Shown in pieces: positions 36,874-49,637 of a DNA stretch of 52,813 nt (positions are counted from its first letter, which is position 1; each line of letters opens with the position of its first letter). Made by a program: the position numbers and the translations under genes. The stretch comes from Bacillus sp. EB01. GTDB lineage: Bacteria; Bacillota; Bacilli; Bacillales; Cytobacillaceae. The notes below the pieces were generated by a model. The model searched no databases and had not been told where the DNA came from. It saw only the letters and a program-made list of their open reading frames with translations. Location of the stretch: the NCBI RefSeq assembly GCF_000613125.1, contig NZ_HG964497.1:2216886-2269698 (forward strand). Direction: 5' to 3'.

Positions 36874-36902
36874 ATTATATAGTTCTTGAAAATGATTGTC
36901 AA
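36874..36902 (-). promoter_or_regulatory. veg promoter, distal (sigma-A, full consensus)
   Basis: Minus strand TTGACA-N17-TATAAT, a full consensus sigma-A promoter 42 bp upstream of the proximal one. B. subtilis veg is also known to have two promoters. Confidence 0.85.
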
Positions 36903-37010
36903 TATTTTTTGTTCTACTTTTTCTTGTAAAATTCAACAAATATTATAATGCCCTTACCTTAGCCGATATATGTAAGGCTTCCAACTGTAAAAAGGAACCA
37001 GAGTAGTGCA

Positions 37011-37044
37011 CAAAAAAGAATAAGCCCTGTTATTAGGCTTATTC
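37011..37044 (-). terminator. Terminator of yabG
   Basis: On the minus strand GAATAAGCC pairs with GGCTTATTC, then TTTTTTGTG. The stem begins inside the last codons and stop of yabG. Confidence 0.85.
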
Positions 37045-37926
37045 CCCTTCTTCTGCATATTCCGGTCGATAGGGCATACCAGTTCTTAACACTCCTTTTG
37101 TCTCGATTCCGCCAAGACCCTTTTCACCTGTTAATGTATTTCTTAATACATCCCATACATGAATCCGCTCCATAAAAGGAGTAAAACTAATTTTAGCGAC
37201 AATATAAACAGGATCGAGGGCATGAATATTAATTCTTGATGGCGAGCTGGCGAAATTGGCTCCAGCGGCAATTAAAGATTCGAAATGCGATTGGCAGGCC
37301 CCTGCAAAGATGACAAGCTGGTCCAAGTGCGGAACTTTGCGCCTTGCCTCCCGAACTGTCTGGACAAAATGCTTTGAATGCCGGTAAGCATTGATATCAC
37401 TCATTTTCCCTTTCGACTTTGAATAGGCATCATGACCCGTTATAACCAGAATATCCGGGCGATAATAATCAATGAGTCCTCCTATTCTTTCTGGCATTTC
37501 CTTTTCATTGCAGTGAATTCCATAAACCGGTATTCCTATTTTTTCATAAAGATCAAGGCATTTTTTAAGGTATGATTGATCCCCATCCAGATGAAGGACC
37601 TTTCCGGGGATTTGAAAGTAGTTGGCTGGTTTTGCATAACCAGCAGTAGCCTGATACTCTTGCCTCTGTTTCAGGAGAGTTACATCCTGGCGAAACAGTT
37701 CCAATGATTGTTCTTCCTTGGAACAATATTCGTTGTTCAACTTTTGCCTTTCAGAATGACCCATAATCACAAGGTCCTCGCATGGCGCATCTGCTGCAAG
37801 GCGAACATACTCTCCATAAAGATAGGCAATCTGCCGCCCATCTTTTTCAATAATATCAATTACTCTAAAAAGAATATCACAATTATACGATCGTCTTCCG
37901 ACAATATCCATCCGTTTAATAGCCAC
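37039..37926 (-). CDS. yabG: Sporulation-specific protease YabG
   Basis: Mother-cell cysteine protease that trims spore coat proteins so they can be cross-linked. Conserved blocks are PGKVLHLDGDQSYLKKCL, RPDILVITGHDAYSK with His165, and LVIFAGACQSHFESLIAAGAN with the likely catalytic Cys211. The start is GTG with GGGGTG 6 bp upstream, giving MAIKRMDIVGRRSY, the same N-terminal length as B. subtilis YabG. Full size is 295 aa. A sigma-K promoter lies upstream, in agreement with late mother-cell expression. Confidence 0.95.
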   Translation of the reverse strand: MAIKRMDIVGRRSYNCDILFRVIDIIEKDGRQIAYLYGEYVRLAADAPCEDLVIMGHSERQKLNNEYCSKEEQSLELFRQDVTLLKQRQEYQATAGYAKPANYFQIPGKVLHLDGDQSYLKKCLDLYEKIGIPVYGIHCNEKEMPERIGGLIDYYRPDILVITGHDAYSKSKGKMSDINAYRHSKHFVQTVREARRKVPHLDQLVIFAGACQSHFESLIAAGANFASSPSRINIHALDPVYIVAKISFTPFMERIHVWDVLRNTLTGEKGLGGIETKGVLRTGMPYRPEYAEEGE

Positions 37927-37953
37927 AGAATTCACCCCAATAGGTTTCTTTCA

Positions 37954-37982
37954 TAGGCTATGCGGTTTTCTGGGAACAGGTG
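37954..37982 (-). promoter_or_regulatory. Sigma-K promoter of yabG
   Basis: Minus strand CACC-N16-CATAGCCTA, matching the sigma-K consensus MACM-N16-CATANNNTA at all fixed positions, 27 bp upstream of the start codon. Confidence 0.75.
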
Positions 37983-38042
37983 ACATATGATTAAAACAGT
38001 AGCAATCCGTATGGAATAGCCTTAAATAATTTCTTAGATTCC

Positions 38043-39477
<1,435 letters not shown>

Positions 39478-39610
39478 TATTTCCTCCAAAATAAGCAAGC
39501 ACTAAATTTATAATTTTTTTAATGAATTTGATATAAAAGTGAAACCATTTTGTAATCTCTTCCGTCTATATAGATAAGACATTTTCATTCTTAGTATAAG
39601 GAAAAAACAG

Positions 39611-39647
39611 CACAAAAACAAAATGCAGGGACGGAACCCTGCATTTT
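39611..39647 (-). terminator. Terminator of yabE
   Basis: On the minus strand AAAATGCAGGG pairs with CCCTGCATTTT (11 bp), then GTTTTTGTG. Confidence 0.9.
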
Positions 39648-39657
39648 GAAGGACTAT

Positions 39658-40845
39658 TTAGTTAAGGATTTTAATTTTAACCTTCCTATTTCCCCATCGA
39701 TAAGCATCAGAGAGGTTAGGAAAAAACACGTCTATTTTATAACCTTTAATAGCAGAACCTTTATCAGCAGCTATCGCATATCCATATCCTTCGACATAAA
39801 CCTTTGTGCCTAGTGGGATGATTCTAGGGTCAACAGCTATTACCTTTACATTTGGGTTGGCACGGAGATTGATTCCAGTCGCAGTAATACCAGAGCACCC
39901 ATTGCATCCTGCTGTATAGGCTGTTGAAGATACATAGAACTCCTTGCCTCCTGAAGGCATAGAACCACGAGAGACCTGGGCAACTAGGACTCTTGTACCG
40001 AGTGCAACCACTTTATCCTCTTTTTCACGAACCGTTTTTTCACTAACCAGTTTGCGTGAAACCTCTTTTCCATTTTCAAGGACTACTTCAAACTTTTTGG
40101 TCTTAAGTCCCTGTTTTCCTTCTTTTACAATCTTCTCTTTTCCTTTGGCAAGGTTCGTATCCTTCTTTGTTACTACTGCAAAATTGATTGGTTCTTCCAC
40201 TACATCGGTGACTTTTTCTACCCGAATGACCTTTATCACGGCATTTTGTTCAACCTTCTCCTGTAATGAGGGTTGAACTCGATCTAGCTTTTTTAGTGTA
40301 ATGCCTTGCTGTGTTAAAAAGTCAGCGACAGTAGCCGAAGTAGACCACACTTTTTGTGCCTTTTTGCTGCCATCAATAAAAGTTAGATAAAGGGCTTTAT
40401 TAATTTCAATACTCATTTTGTCGCTGATTGGATCTTCAGGTTTTGCAGAAATATCATCTTGCTCAATCAAGGAAATCTTCTGCTCTTTAAGGAGCTCTGC
40501 AACCGTATCGGCTGTTGTCCAAACCGTTTTCTTCTCGTTATCTTTGACAATATCAACCTGTTTAGCTTGTTTCCAGACAATTTCAAGGTTATCTTTCACC
40601 TTTGTCTTTACCGATGGAAACAAATAATCATTTGAGTTTATGGTAAGCCCTAGTTCCTTTAAAACCTCTTCCACCGTTTGTGCATGGGTCTGTACTACTT
40701 TGTCCTGGCCATTCAATGTCAAGGCGACTGTTTTTTTGGTCCCCTCATAAAAAGAAAACCCAAGTGTAACGGTGAAAACTAGGAAACTAGCAATAAAGAT
40801 TACCAGTTTTTTTCTACTCAAAGATGGTGGAAACAGGTTTTTCAT
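39658..40845 (-). CDS. yabE: YabE: cell-wall protein with DUF348, G5 and 3D domains
   Basis: Likely secreted or membrane-anchored wall-active protein related to resuscitation factors. A membrane anchor lies at residues 13-33. Three DUF348 repeats follow (about 37-80, 93-135, 150-195), then a G5 domain (about 205-285). The C-terminal 3D domain (about 305-395) has the three aspartates in VIAVDPRIIPLG, AIAADKGSAIKG and YKIDVFFP, as in lytic transglycosylases. Length is 395 aa. The good Shine-Dalgarno AAGGAGG is 25 bp upstream of the ATG, an odd distance. Confidence 0.92.
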   Translation of the reverse strand: MKNLFPPSLSRKKLVIFIASFLVFTVTLGFSFYEGTKKTVALTLNGQDKVVQTHAQTVEEVLKELGLTINSNDYLFPSVKTKVKDNLEIVWKQAKQVDIVKDNEKKTVWTTADTVAELLKEQKISLIEQDDISAKPEDPISDKMSIEINKALYLTFIDGSKKAQKVWSTSATVADFLTQQGITLKKLDRVQPSLQEKVEQNAVIKVIRVEKVTDVVEEPINFAVVTKKDTNLAKGKEKIVKEGKQGLKTKKFEVVLENGKEVSRKLVSEKTVREKEDKVVALGTRVLVAQVSRGSMPSGGKEFYVSSTAYTAGCNGCSGITATGINLRANPNVKVIAVDPRIIPLGTKVYVEGYGYAIAADKGSAIKGYKIDVFFPNLSDAYRWGNRKVKIKILN

Positions 40846-40888
40846 GTTTATGAATCCGATGAAAAACGCCTCCTTTTCTCTTGGAGTG

Positions 40889-40918
40889 ATTATATAGAAC
40901 CATATTACCAGCTGTCAA
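40889..40918 (-). promoter_or_regulatory. Sigma-A promoter of yabE
   Basis: Minus strand TTGACA-N18-TATAAT, full consensus in both hexamers, about 45 bp upstream of the ATG. Confidence 0.75.
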
Positions 40919-41083
40919 CTCTGGACCTTTGCCGAAGGTAGTTCTAATTATGCACATCCTTCCCCAATTTGCAAAGAATAACTTATCGACATGATTATCC
41001 TATGTTGAAAAGGAGACGTGTAGAACTTTAAGTTTTTAGTTCGTATTTGGACAAGCAACTGCCGGTTACGACACTATTTGATG

Positions 41084-41851
41084 TCAACTTATGCCGAAAA
41101 TCCGTTTAGCATTTTCAGTTGTAACATTTGCCACTTGTTCGAATGGGATCTCCTTGATTCTAGCAATTTCTTCAGCCACTAAACGCACATGGGCAGGTTC
41201 ATTCCGCTTGCCACGGTATGGATGCGGGGCAAGGTATGGGCAATCCGTTTCGACTAGCAACTTTTCCAGAGGAACCTCGGCGGCTACTTCTTTTGGCTTT
41301 TTCGCATTTTTAAAAGTAACTGGGCCTCCGAGAGAAATAAGGAAATTCATTTCCACACATTTCTTTGCGGTTTCTACACTTCCACTGAAACAATGCATAA
41401 TACCGCCTACTTCAGCTGCATCTTCTTCACTTAGTATTTCTACAATATCTGCTGTTGCTTCACGATTATGAATGACAATTGGCAGCTTTACCCTCTTAGC
41501 TAGCCTGATTTGCTTCCGAAAGACCTCTTTTTGAATATCCTTTGGAGATTTGTCCCAATAATAGTCAAGCCCCATTTCCCCAATTCCCACTACTTTAGGG
41601 TGGGAAGAAAGTTTCTCTATCCAGGCTAAATCATCATCGGTCATATCAATAGCATCAACTGGATGCCATCCAACTACCGCATAAATGAAATCGTGCTCCT
41701 CGGCAAGTTCCATCGCCTTTTTGATCGTGGGCCTGTCAAAACCCACAACAACCATGGTTTCTACCCCATTGTCTTTTGCACGGGCAATCACATCGTTTAT
41801 ATCTTCTTCAAACTGGTCAGCATTTAAATGAGTATGAGTATCAATTAGCAT
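41084..41851 (-). CDS. yabD: TatD-family metal-dependent hydrolase (YabD)
   Basis: Metal-dependent DNase-like hydrolase with a TIM barrel. The metal ligands are visible in MLIDTHTHLN (His6 and His8), GEMGLDYYWD, VIHNREA, MHCFSGS and VETDCPYLAPHPYRGKRNEP. Length is 255 aa from the ATG with GAGGTG 9 bp upstream. An in-frame extension upstream overlaps the metG terminator and is not coding. It is between metG and yabE as in B. subtilis. Confidence 0.95.
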   Translation of the reverse strand: MLIDTHTHLNADQFEEDINDVIARAKDNGVETMVVVGFDRPTIKKAMELAEEHDFIYAVVGWHPVDAIDMTDDDLAWIEKLSSHPKVVGIGEMGLDYYWDKSPKDIQKEVFRKQIRLAKRVKLPIVIHNREATADIVEILSEEDAAEVGGIMHCFSGSVETAKKCVEMNFLISLGGPVTFKNAKKPKEVAAEVPLEKLLVETDCPYLAPHPYRGKRNEPAHVRLVAEEIARIKEIPFEQVANVTTENAKRIFGIS

Positions 41852-41871
41852 AAACCACGCCACCTCGCTGT

Positions 41872-41905
41872 TGAAAAAGGGAATGCTTTTCAATTCGGCA
41901 TTCCC
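41872..41905 (-). terminator. Terminator of metG
   Basis: On the minus strand GGGAATGC pairs with GCATTCCC, then TTTTTCAA. It is 167 bp after the metG stop and 21 bp before the yabD start. The sequence between metG and this hairpin shows no gene. Confidence 0.85.
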
Positions 41906-42071
41906 TTCTCATTTGATTATATTATTTTCTGCAGCCTTAATGGCAGTGAGCCTCTGCCTCCCAAAAGGTCTGTTTGGTAAAGTAAGTTTTTTGGGCCTCT
42001 GCTCCTGGAAATCAACAATCAGGGTTTCCGCTCTGCCAATCAGTGGGGGAAAAATCCTACTGACTGAAGTT

Positions 42072-44081
<2,010 letters not shown>

Positions 44082-44123
44082 TTAAGTCCATTATTGCCTA
44101 TTCACTTCAGCTTCTATCATCAA

Positions 44124-44152
44124 AATATACCGAAAAATCAACTTTTCTGCAA
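44124..44152 (-). promoter_or_regulatory. Sigma-A promoter of metG
   Basis: Minus strand TTGCAG-N17-TATATT, about 80 bp upstream of metG. Confidence 0.6.
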
Positions 44153-44275
44153 TAACATAGGTTTCCTGAGAGGAGGAATGGAGCAGGATAACACAAAAAG
44201 TTTCCCCCTATCCCAATAAAATTTTTGTATTATACGAATAGTATATATGTTCGTTATCCCTTTTTTGTTGTTTTT

Positions 44276-44282
44276 TGTCGAA
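44276..44282 (+). promoter_or_regulatory. Isolated Spo0A box, remote from abrB
   Basis: TTTTGTCGAA contains a perfect TGTCGAA core, about 160 bp upstream of the abrB -35 and 124 bp upstream of the metG -35. Confidence 0.45.
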
Positions 44283-44438
44283 TTATGATTTTCAACAACG
44301 CATTTTATTATTCTAAAAAAATGTTCAAAAAATATTCGATTTTTTACTCTTCTTTTTATCTTCTTTTTAAAAGCCTGATTTATCAAGAGTTTATTCCAAA
44401 AACCAAAAGTTGTTAATTCATTTTTAAAAAGAAAGTAA

Positions 44439-44467
44439 TTGACGAATATGGGAACTACTGGTATCAT
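44439..44467 (+). promoter_or_regulatory. Sigma-A promoter of abrB
   Basis: Plus strand TTGACG-N17-TATCAT, 85 bp upstream of the abrB start. Confidence 0.7.
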
Positions 44468-44483
44468 AAAGCTATTAGAAAAA

Positions 44484-44500
44484 TGTCGAATTATGACGAA
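44484..44500 (+). promoter_or_regulatory. Tandem Spo0A boxes downstream of the abrB promoter
   Basis: TGTCGAA (44484-44490) and TGACGAA (44494-44500) are 10 bp apart, one helical turn, just downstream of the abrB start point. This is the position from which Spo0A~P represses abrB in B. subtilis. Confidence 0.8.
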
Positions 44501-44552
44501 CTTTGTAACAACAATAAAAAGAGAAACGTGGAAAATGAGAGGAGATAATTTA

Positions 44553-44831
44553 ATGAAATCTACAGGTATTGTCCGTAAAGTTGATGAACTTGGACGTGTT
44601 GTTATTCCAATTGAGCTAAGACGTACTTTGGGTATCGCAGAGAAGGATGCATTGGAAATCTATGTAGATGATGAGCGCATCATTCTTAAGAAATATAAAC
44701 CAAATATGACTTGCCAGGTAACTGGTGAAGTATCTGATGACAACATAGCTCTTGCAGATGGCAAGCTCATCTTAAGCCGCGAAGGCGCAGAACTTCTTAT
44801 AAAAGAAATTCAGAATGTATTTTCCAAATAA
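44553..44831 (+). CDS. abrB: Transition-state regulator AbrB
   Basis: DNA-binding regulator that holds back stationary-phase and sporulation genes during growth. The N-terminal 53 residues (MKSTGIVRKVDELGRVVIPIELRRTLGIAEKDALEIYVDDERIILKKYKP, given here in overview) are nearly the B. subtilis sequence and form the swapped-hairpin domain. Residues 54-92 are the oligomerisation region. The ATG has GAGGAG 8 bp upstream. It is the only protein gene on the plus strand, divergent from metG as in B. subtilis. Repression by Spo0A is supported by two adjacent 0A boxes. Confidence 0.98.
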   Translation: MKSTGIVRKVDELGRVVIPIELRRTLGIAEKDALEIYVDDERIILKKYKPNMTCQVTGEVSDDNIALADGKLILSREGAELLIKEIQNVFSK

Positions 44832-44838
44832 TTTACTA

Positions 44839-44876
44839 AAAAAAGGCTTCTCCTATATGGTGAAGCCCTTTTTTTG
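44839..44876 (+). terminator. Terminator of abrB
   Basis: GGCTTCTCC pairs with GGTGAAGCC (one wobble), then TTTTTTT. A-rich sequence on the other side would let it act on the minus strand for the rsmI operon too. Confidence 0.85.
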
Positions 44877-44988
44877 TACGTACGTTCAGCCGCAAAAGCA
44901 ATGCAATGACCCCAAGAATAGGCTTGTCCCAAGGCCGTTCTTACGAGGTTTCCATTTGCCTGCACAAAGATGCTTGCACTTTTATTTT

Positions 44989-45861
44989 TTATTCAATATG
45001 AAACTCTCGATAGATATCCCGCTTACTCATCCCTCGGTCTTTTGATGTAAGCTTAATTGCTTCCTTTGAGGATGCTTGTTTTTCATTAATATAATGGTTC
45101 ACATGTTCTTCAATCGACAGGTTTTCCCACCAGGATTCTACTTGGATTGGGTTCTCTGTTCCCCCTTCCAATATTAAGCAAAATTCTCCCCTTACCTCGC
45201 CATTCCCACACCATTCAATTGCTTCAGAAACAGTCCCCCTGATAAATTCCTCATACTTTTTGGTCAATTCCCTGCAAAGAACAATCCTTCTATTCCCCAC
45301 AATTTCCAGAATAAGGCCTAATGTCTCTCTTAATCTGTGTGGCGATTCGTAAAGGACAATAGTCCCTGTTTGCTGACTAAGAAGTTCCAATTCCTTTTTT
45401 TTATCTTTCTTCTGCCGTTGCAGAAAGCCATAAAAGTAAAAGGGTTGTGCAGGAAGGCCGGATGCTATTAATGAGGTTAATGCGGCGTTTGCACCAGGAA
45501 GAGGTACAACCGCAATCTGTTCATTTACTGCCTGTACAACTAGCTCATAACCTGGGTCTGAGATTGTTGGCATGCCAGCATCACTTACTAAGGCAATTTT
45601 CAGACCATCCTTTAATTTCCCTATAAGCTTGGAGCCGCTTGCCTCCTTATTATGCTCATGGTAACTTATAACTTGGGTAGTTATTTCAAAATAATTACAT
45701 AGCTTCTTTGTATTGCGCGTGTCCTCGGCAGCTATTATGTCTGCTTCCCTCATGATCCTAACCGCCCTAAAGCTCATATCCTCAAGATTCCCTATAGGTG
45801 TTGGGACAAGATACAAGATTCCTTTTGACTCCTCATTATCAAAGCTTTTTTGCTGCCACAT
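44989..45861 (-). CDS. rsmI: 16S rRNA 2'-O-ribose C1402 methyltransferase RsmI
   Basis: SAM-dependent methylase of C1402 in the decoding centre. A tetrapyrrole-methylase fold is evident: [21 protein letters not shown] (residues 14-34), [28 protein letters not shown] and [19 protein letters not shown] chose the ATG giving [11 protein letters not shown] (290 aa), which has GGTGAGG close upstream. It overlaps the end of yazA by 23 bp. It is the last gene of the yabB-yazA-rsmI group; no classic terminator of its own is seen. Confidence 0.96.
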   Translation of the reverse strand: MWQQKSFDNEESKGILYLVPTPIGNLEDMSFRAVRIMREADIIAAEDTRNTKKLCNYFEITTQVISYHEHNKEASGSKLIGKLKDGLKIALVSDAGMPTISDPGYELVVQAVNEQIAVVPLPGANAALTSLIASGLPAQPFYFYGFLQRQKKDKKKELELLSQQTGTIVLYESPHRLRETLGLILEIVGNRRIVLCRELTKKYEEFIRGTVSEAIEWCGNGEVRGEFCLILEGGTENPIQVESWWENLSIEEHVNHYINEKQASSKEAIKLTSKDRGMSKRDIYREFHIE

Positions 45862-46126
45862 AATCCTCACCCTTTTCATTGGCCAAAAATTCTTCTTTTT
45901 TCTGACGGGAAAGCTGTTTAAAACGGTACTCTGCCTGCATAGCTTCGGTCTTTGTGGGAAATGACTTGGCGAATAGAAGCGTTACGGGTACCCTTGCCCT
46001 TGTATATTTAGCCCCTTTCCCTTGATTATGAAGCTGCACTCTCCTGGCCAGGTTATTTGTATATCCCCCATAAAAGCTTCCATCCCGGCATGATAATACA
46101 TAAAAATAGTGATTAGTTTCTTCCAT
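45839..46126 (-). CDS. yazA: GIY-YIG domain protein (YazA-like)
   Basis: A 95-aa protein formed by a GIY-YIG nuclease-type fold of the UPF0213 group. The signature is visible as [41 protein letters not shown] (read in parts, residues 7-47), where YVL and YGGY stand for GIY and YIG. Nuclease activity is not established for this family. It overlaps yabB by 14 bp and rsmI by 23 bp, a tightly packed operon. Confidence 0.93.
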   Translation of the reverse strand: MEETNHYFYVLSCRDGSFYGGYTNNLARRVQLHNQGKGAKYTRARVPVTLLFAKSFPTKTEAMQAEYRFKQLSRQKKEEFLANEKGEDYVAAKKL

Positions 46127-46856
46127 ATAAAATCTCTCTTAACTCAGGGGTATATTCATTTTCCTCATTATAGACAATAACAGCAGGCAAAACCTTGAGG
46201 CCAGGCTGTCCGCCCTTCGTAGCTTCTATTAATAATGTGTTAGCTTCCTTTCCTACCTTAGGATGTACAAATTGAACTCTTTTAGGTTCTAGCCGGTATT
46301 TTCTCATCAATTCAATTATTTCAATCAGCCTTTCTGGTCTATGCACAAACGCAACTTTCCCGCCAGCCCTGGCCATTGCGGCAGAAACTCTAATAGTGTC
46401 TTCCAGAGTACAAAGAATTTCATGCCTGGCTATAGCAAAATGCTCATTTTCATTAATCTCCCCTTCGGGAGGTGTTTTAAAATATGGGGGATTGCATGTT
46501 ACTACATCAAACTTGCCATAGCCAAGTTTTTTTGTCATATCATTTATATCTCCAAGAACCATTTTCACCCTATTGTCCAGGTCATTATAATGAATGCTCC
46601 GTTCTGCCATGCTATAAAGCCTTTCCTGAATCTCGACTCCTGTAATTCTTCCCTTTGAACGGGTACTTAAAAACAACGGGATAACTCCATTGCCACTACA
46701 TAGGTCCAAAAGTTCCCCTTTTTGGATAGGAACATAAACAAATCTTGATAATAGGACTGCATCAAGAGAAAAAGCGAAAACTGAAGGACTTTGAATAATC
46801 CTCAAGTTTTCTGCAAGTAAATAGTCAAGGCGTTCATCTTCTTTTAACTCTACCAT
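46113..46856 (-). CDS. yabB: TrmN6-like tRNA adenine-N6 methyltransferase (YabB)
   Basis: Probable SAM-dependent N6-adenine methyltransferase acting on A37 of tRNA(Val)-type substrates, by family. The SAM motif is [10 protein letters not shown] (residues 51-60) and the catalytic motif is NPPY (122-125). Length is 247 aa. CGGAGGA lies upstream of the ATG. It starts after the yabA terminator and heads the yabB-yazA-rsmI operon. The exact tRNA substrate in this organism is not shown. Confidence 0.93.
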   Translation of the reverse strand: MVELKEDERLDYLLAENLRIIQSPSVFAFSLDAVLLSRFVYVPIQKGELLDLCSGNGVIPLFLSTRSKGRITGVEIQERLYSMAERSIHYNDLDNRVKMVLGDINDMTKKLGYGKFDVVTCNPPYFKTPPEGEINENEHFAIARHEILCTLEDTIRVSAAMARAGGKVAFVHRPERLIEIIELMRKYRLEPKRVQFVHPKVGKEANTLLIEATKGGQPGLKVLPAVIVYNEENEYTPELREILYGRN

Positions 46857-46991
46857 CTTTAATCCTCCGGCACTATTTGCTCAAGCACTAATTGAATTAT
46901 TATTGAATCAATAGTATTATTTTACACACTTTTCGAAACTCTGCTGCTATGACAAACAAGGTAAATTTTAAAAGCGTTATCCTTTCGCTCA

Positions 46992-47023
46992 TTCAAAAAA
47001 GCCTTCCTTATAATAAGGAAGGC
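46992..47023 (-). terminator. Terminator of the darA/holB-yabA operon
   Basis: On the minus strand GCCTTCCTTA pairs with TAAGGAAGGC (10 bp, TTA loop), then TTTTTTG. It lies 2 bp after the yabA stop. Confidence 0.92.
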
Positions 47024-47024
47024 A

Positions 47025-47384
47025 CTATTTTTTATTCAAGAATGAAAGGCAAAATAAACAGTCGCCTTCTTTACGCAGGCTTCCAAAGTGCAAATTGCAG
47101 ATGTGGAACCCTTCCTGGTAAAGACGCGCAAGATTGTCATAGCCTTCTCCAATATCAACAGGCTTGGTCCCGGTTCGGCCCTTCTTTCCCTTTTTACCTG
47201 CCAGGCCTGTCTGTTCTTCGAATTTTTCCAGTCGGCGCCTTAGAAGGTCATTCTCCAGCTTGAGAGAGTGATTTTCCTCCAGTATTTCAGCAAGATGTTC
47301 CTTCAATTCTCCCAATTGCTGATAGAGGTTTCCTATCTGAGTTTCCATAGAGCCTACCGACTCGAATATTTCCTTTTTATCCAC
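47025..47384 (-). CDS. yabA: Replication initiation control protein YabA
   Basis: Negative regulator of initiation that binds DnaA and the DnaN clamp. The N terminus is a leucine-rich coiled coil (about residues 1-60, [22 protein letters not shown]). The C-terminal zinc domain has HICNLHFG and CLFC (His/Cys ligands), ending FLNKK. The start is GTG with GAGGTGG 5 bp upstream, giving 119 aa, equal to B. subtilis YabA. It starts 13 bp after the ricT stop. Confidence 0.96.
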   Translation of the reverse strand: MDKKEIFESVGSMETQIGNLYQQLGELKEHLAEILEENHSLKLENDLLRRRLEKFEEQTGLAGKKGKKGRTGTKPVDIGEGYDNLARLYQEGFHICNLHFGSLRKEGDCLFCLSFLNKK

Positions 47385-47397
47385 GTGTTCCACCTCA

Positions 47398-48225
47398 TTA
47401 GTCTGTGGATGGTATAGATAAAGCACCCTCTTTTAAGATTTCATCCAAAGTGAATTCCAGAACCTTCTCTTGATCTTTAATTTCCACCTGGAGTACACGT
47501 TCAAGAATATTTAAGCCAACGACCTTTCCTCTGCCAAGCGGGGTTGAAATAATTTCACCCAGGTCAGGAAGAAGATCCTTTGCTGTTTCATATTCATCAT
47601 TTTCGTATTTCAGACAGCACATAAGCCGTCCGCATAGACCGGAAATCTTGGTGGGATTTAACGACAGGTTCTGATCCTTTGCCATTTTTATTGAGACTGG
47701 ATCAAAGTCTCCAAGGAAAGTTGAACAGCAGAGCATCCTTCCACATGGGCCAATTCCTCCGAGCATCTTGGCTTCATCCCTAACACCAATCTGACGAAGT
47801 TCAATCCTTGTCCTAAAGATGGAAGCAAGGTCCTTAACTAATTCCCTAAAATCAACCCGGCCATCTGCAGTGAAATAAAAAATTACTTTATTCCTGTCAA
47901 ACGTGTATTCTACATCAACTAGCTTCATATCCAATTGATGGCCACTGACTTTCTCGCAGCAAACATCATATGCTTCTTTTGCTGCAAGCTTGTTTTCCTC
48001 TACAATGAGTTTGTCCTTTTGATCCGCAATCCGTACGACCTTTTTTAATGGCAGAACTACGTCATGCTCGTCCACTTGTTTCCTGGCAATGACGACCCTG
48101 CCAAACTCAACGCCCCGTACAGTTTCAACTATGACATATTCATCCTTGTTGATTGGCAGATCTCCGGGATCAAAATAGTATATCTTACCCGCTTTTTTAA
48201 AGCGTACCCCAACTACGTCATACAA
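47398..48225 (-). CDS. ricT: RicT (YaaT), PSP1-domain protein
   Basis: Part of the RicA-RicF-RicT complex that binds Fe-S clusters, aids the phosphorelay and modulates RNase Y processing. A PSP1 domain is at residues 60-145. Conserved cysteines appear in [10 protein letters not shown] (about 162-171) and [11 protein letters not shown] (about 195-205). Length is 275 aa. Its start overlaps holB by 8 bp. It lies between holB and yabA as in B. subtilis. Confidence 0.96.
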   Translation of the reverse strand: MYDVVGVRFKKAGKIYYFDPGDLPINKDEYVIVETVRGVEFGRVVIARKQVDEHDVVLPLKKVVRIADQKDKLIVEENKLAAKEAYDVCCEKVSGHQLDMKLVDVEYTFDRNKVIFYFTADGRVDFRELVKDLASIFRTRIELRQIGVRDEAKMLGGIGPCGRMLCCSTFLGDFDPVSIKMAKDQNLSLNPTKISGLCGRLMCCLKYENDEYETAKDLLPDLGEIISTPLGRGKVVGLNILERVLQVEIKDQEKVLEFTLDEILKEGALSIPSTD

Positions 48226-49225
48226 ATGCCGATCCCTCCTGCAATTTTAGCACGAGCTGCTCCATCAATAGCTGCGGGTTCATATTGGCTTGAAGTTTCC
48301 GTTTCGCCTCGAGCACCGCAGCCATTTGGTCTGGCAAGCTGCTCATCCGGGTATGCAGGGCTAATTGCTGTAGGCGTGCAGCTTCCCTCCTGAAAACAAT
48401 TTGCTCCTGCTTTCCCAACTGTATATATAATAGGTCCCTAAAGACAAGAAGTAACAAATCCAGGCCGCGGTCTATCTGTTCTTTTTCTTTGAAGTGTACA
48501 AACCACTCACCCTGAAGCGCGACCATGGCTTCAAGAGGTTTTTTTTTCAACACTTCATATAATTTTACCACTACCAATTGGGCATGTGCAAACCAATCCT
48601 GTACATTTAGGTCCATGGCCTCATGAACATTATTTGTCATTTGTGCCAGCAGATGGGCAGAGTTTGGATCAACCCCGTTTTCAATTAGCTTTTTTATAAA
48701 AAAGTCGGGTTTAAGTGGGTGGAAAGCAATTATTTGGCATCTCGATAATATGGTGGGTAGTATTCGCTGTGGATTTTCAGTCAGCAGTATGGCAACCGTA
48801 TCAGCTCCGGGCTCTTCAAGGAACTTCAGTAAAGAATTAGCCGCGCTGACTGACATTTTTTCAGCATCAATAACCATATATACTTTTCTCGATGATTCCA
48901 TTCCCTTTTTAGAGAATTCCTCCTGTAAGTCTTTAATTTGCTGTTTTTTTATTGAAAGACCATCCGGTTCAACCAGATGCAGGTCAGGATGGTTTCCGCT
49001 GGTAATCCGTTTGCAATTTAAGCAAGATTCACATGGTTTATAGCGCTCATGAAGATTCTCACAGAAAAGCGCCTTAGCCAGCAGGATCGCTGTATCTCGT
49101 TTTCCGGTGCCATGCATTCCCTCAAACAAGTATGCATGGGCAACTCGTTCCTTTTGAAAGCTATTTTTGATATATGTTATTACATCGGGCTGCATTTCAG
49201 CTACTTCATCCCAAGACATTGCCAC
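48218..49225 (-). CDS. holB: DNA polymerase III delta-prime subunit
   Basis: Clamp-loader subunit. The N-terminal AAA+ domain has HAYLFEGMHGTGKRDTAILLAKA (the P-loop is MHGTGKR) and a zinc module CESCLNCKR with an upstream Cys. NSLLKFLEEPG and the sensor-type SRCQ are intact. I chose a GTG start (MAMSWDEV), 9 bp after GAGG, because it matches the B. subtilis N terminus. It overlaps ricT by 8 bp and follows darA by 51 bp. yaaR, which lies between them in B. subtilis, is missing. Confidence 0.96.
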   Translation of the reverse strand: MAMSWDEVAEMQPDVITYIKNSFQKERVAHAYLFEGMHGTGKRDTAILLAKALFCENLHERYKPCESCLNCKRITSGNHPDLHLVEPDGLSIKKQQIKDLQEEFSKKGMESSRKVYMVIDAEKMSVSAANSLLKFLEEPGADTVAILLTENPQRILPTILSRCQIIAFHPLKPDFFIKKLIENGVDPNSAHLLAQMTNNVHEAMDLNVQDWFAHAQLVVVKLYEVLKKKPLEAMVALQGEWFVHFKEKEQIDRGLDLLLLVFRDLLYIQLGKQEQIVFRREAARLQQLALHTRMSSLPDQMAAVLEAKRKLQANMNPQLLMEQLVLKLQEGSAFV

Positions 49226-49276
49226 ATTTTTCACCCTCAGTAAGTTCCTAGGTATATATAATCTTTATAATTAAAA

Positions 49277-49618
<342 letters not shown>

Positions 49619-49637
49619 CTAAAGTGTTCTTCCTTTC

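Noticed and set aside
41906-42071. Possible small gene or regulatory RNA in the 166-bp metG-yabD gap
   Set aside because: There are short hairpins such as GGCAG/CTGCC, but no frame with a start and ribosome-binding site, and no promoter I trust.
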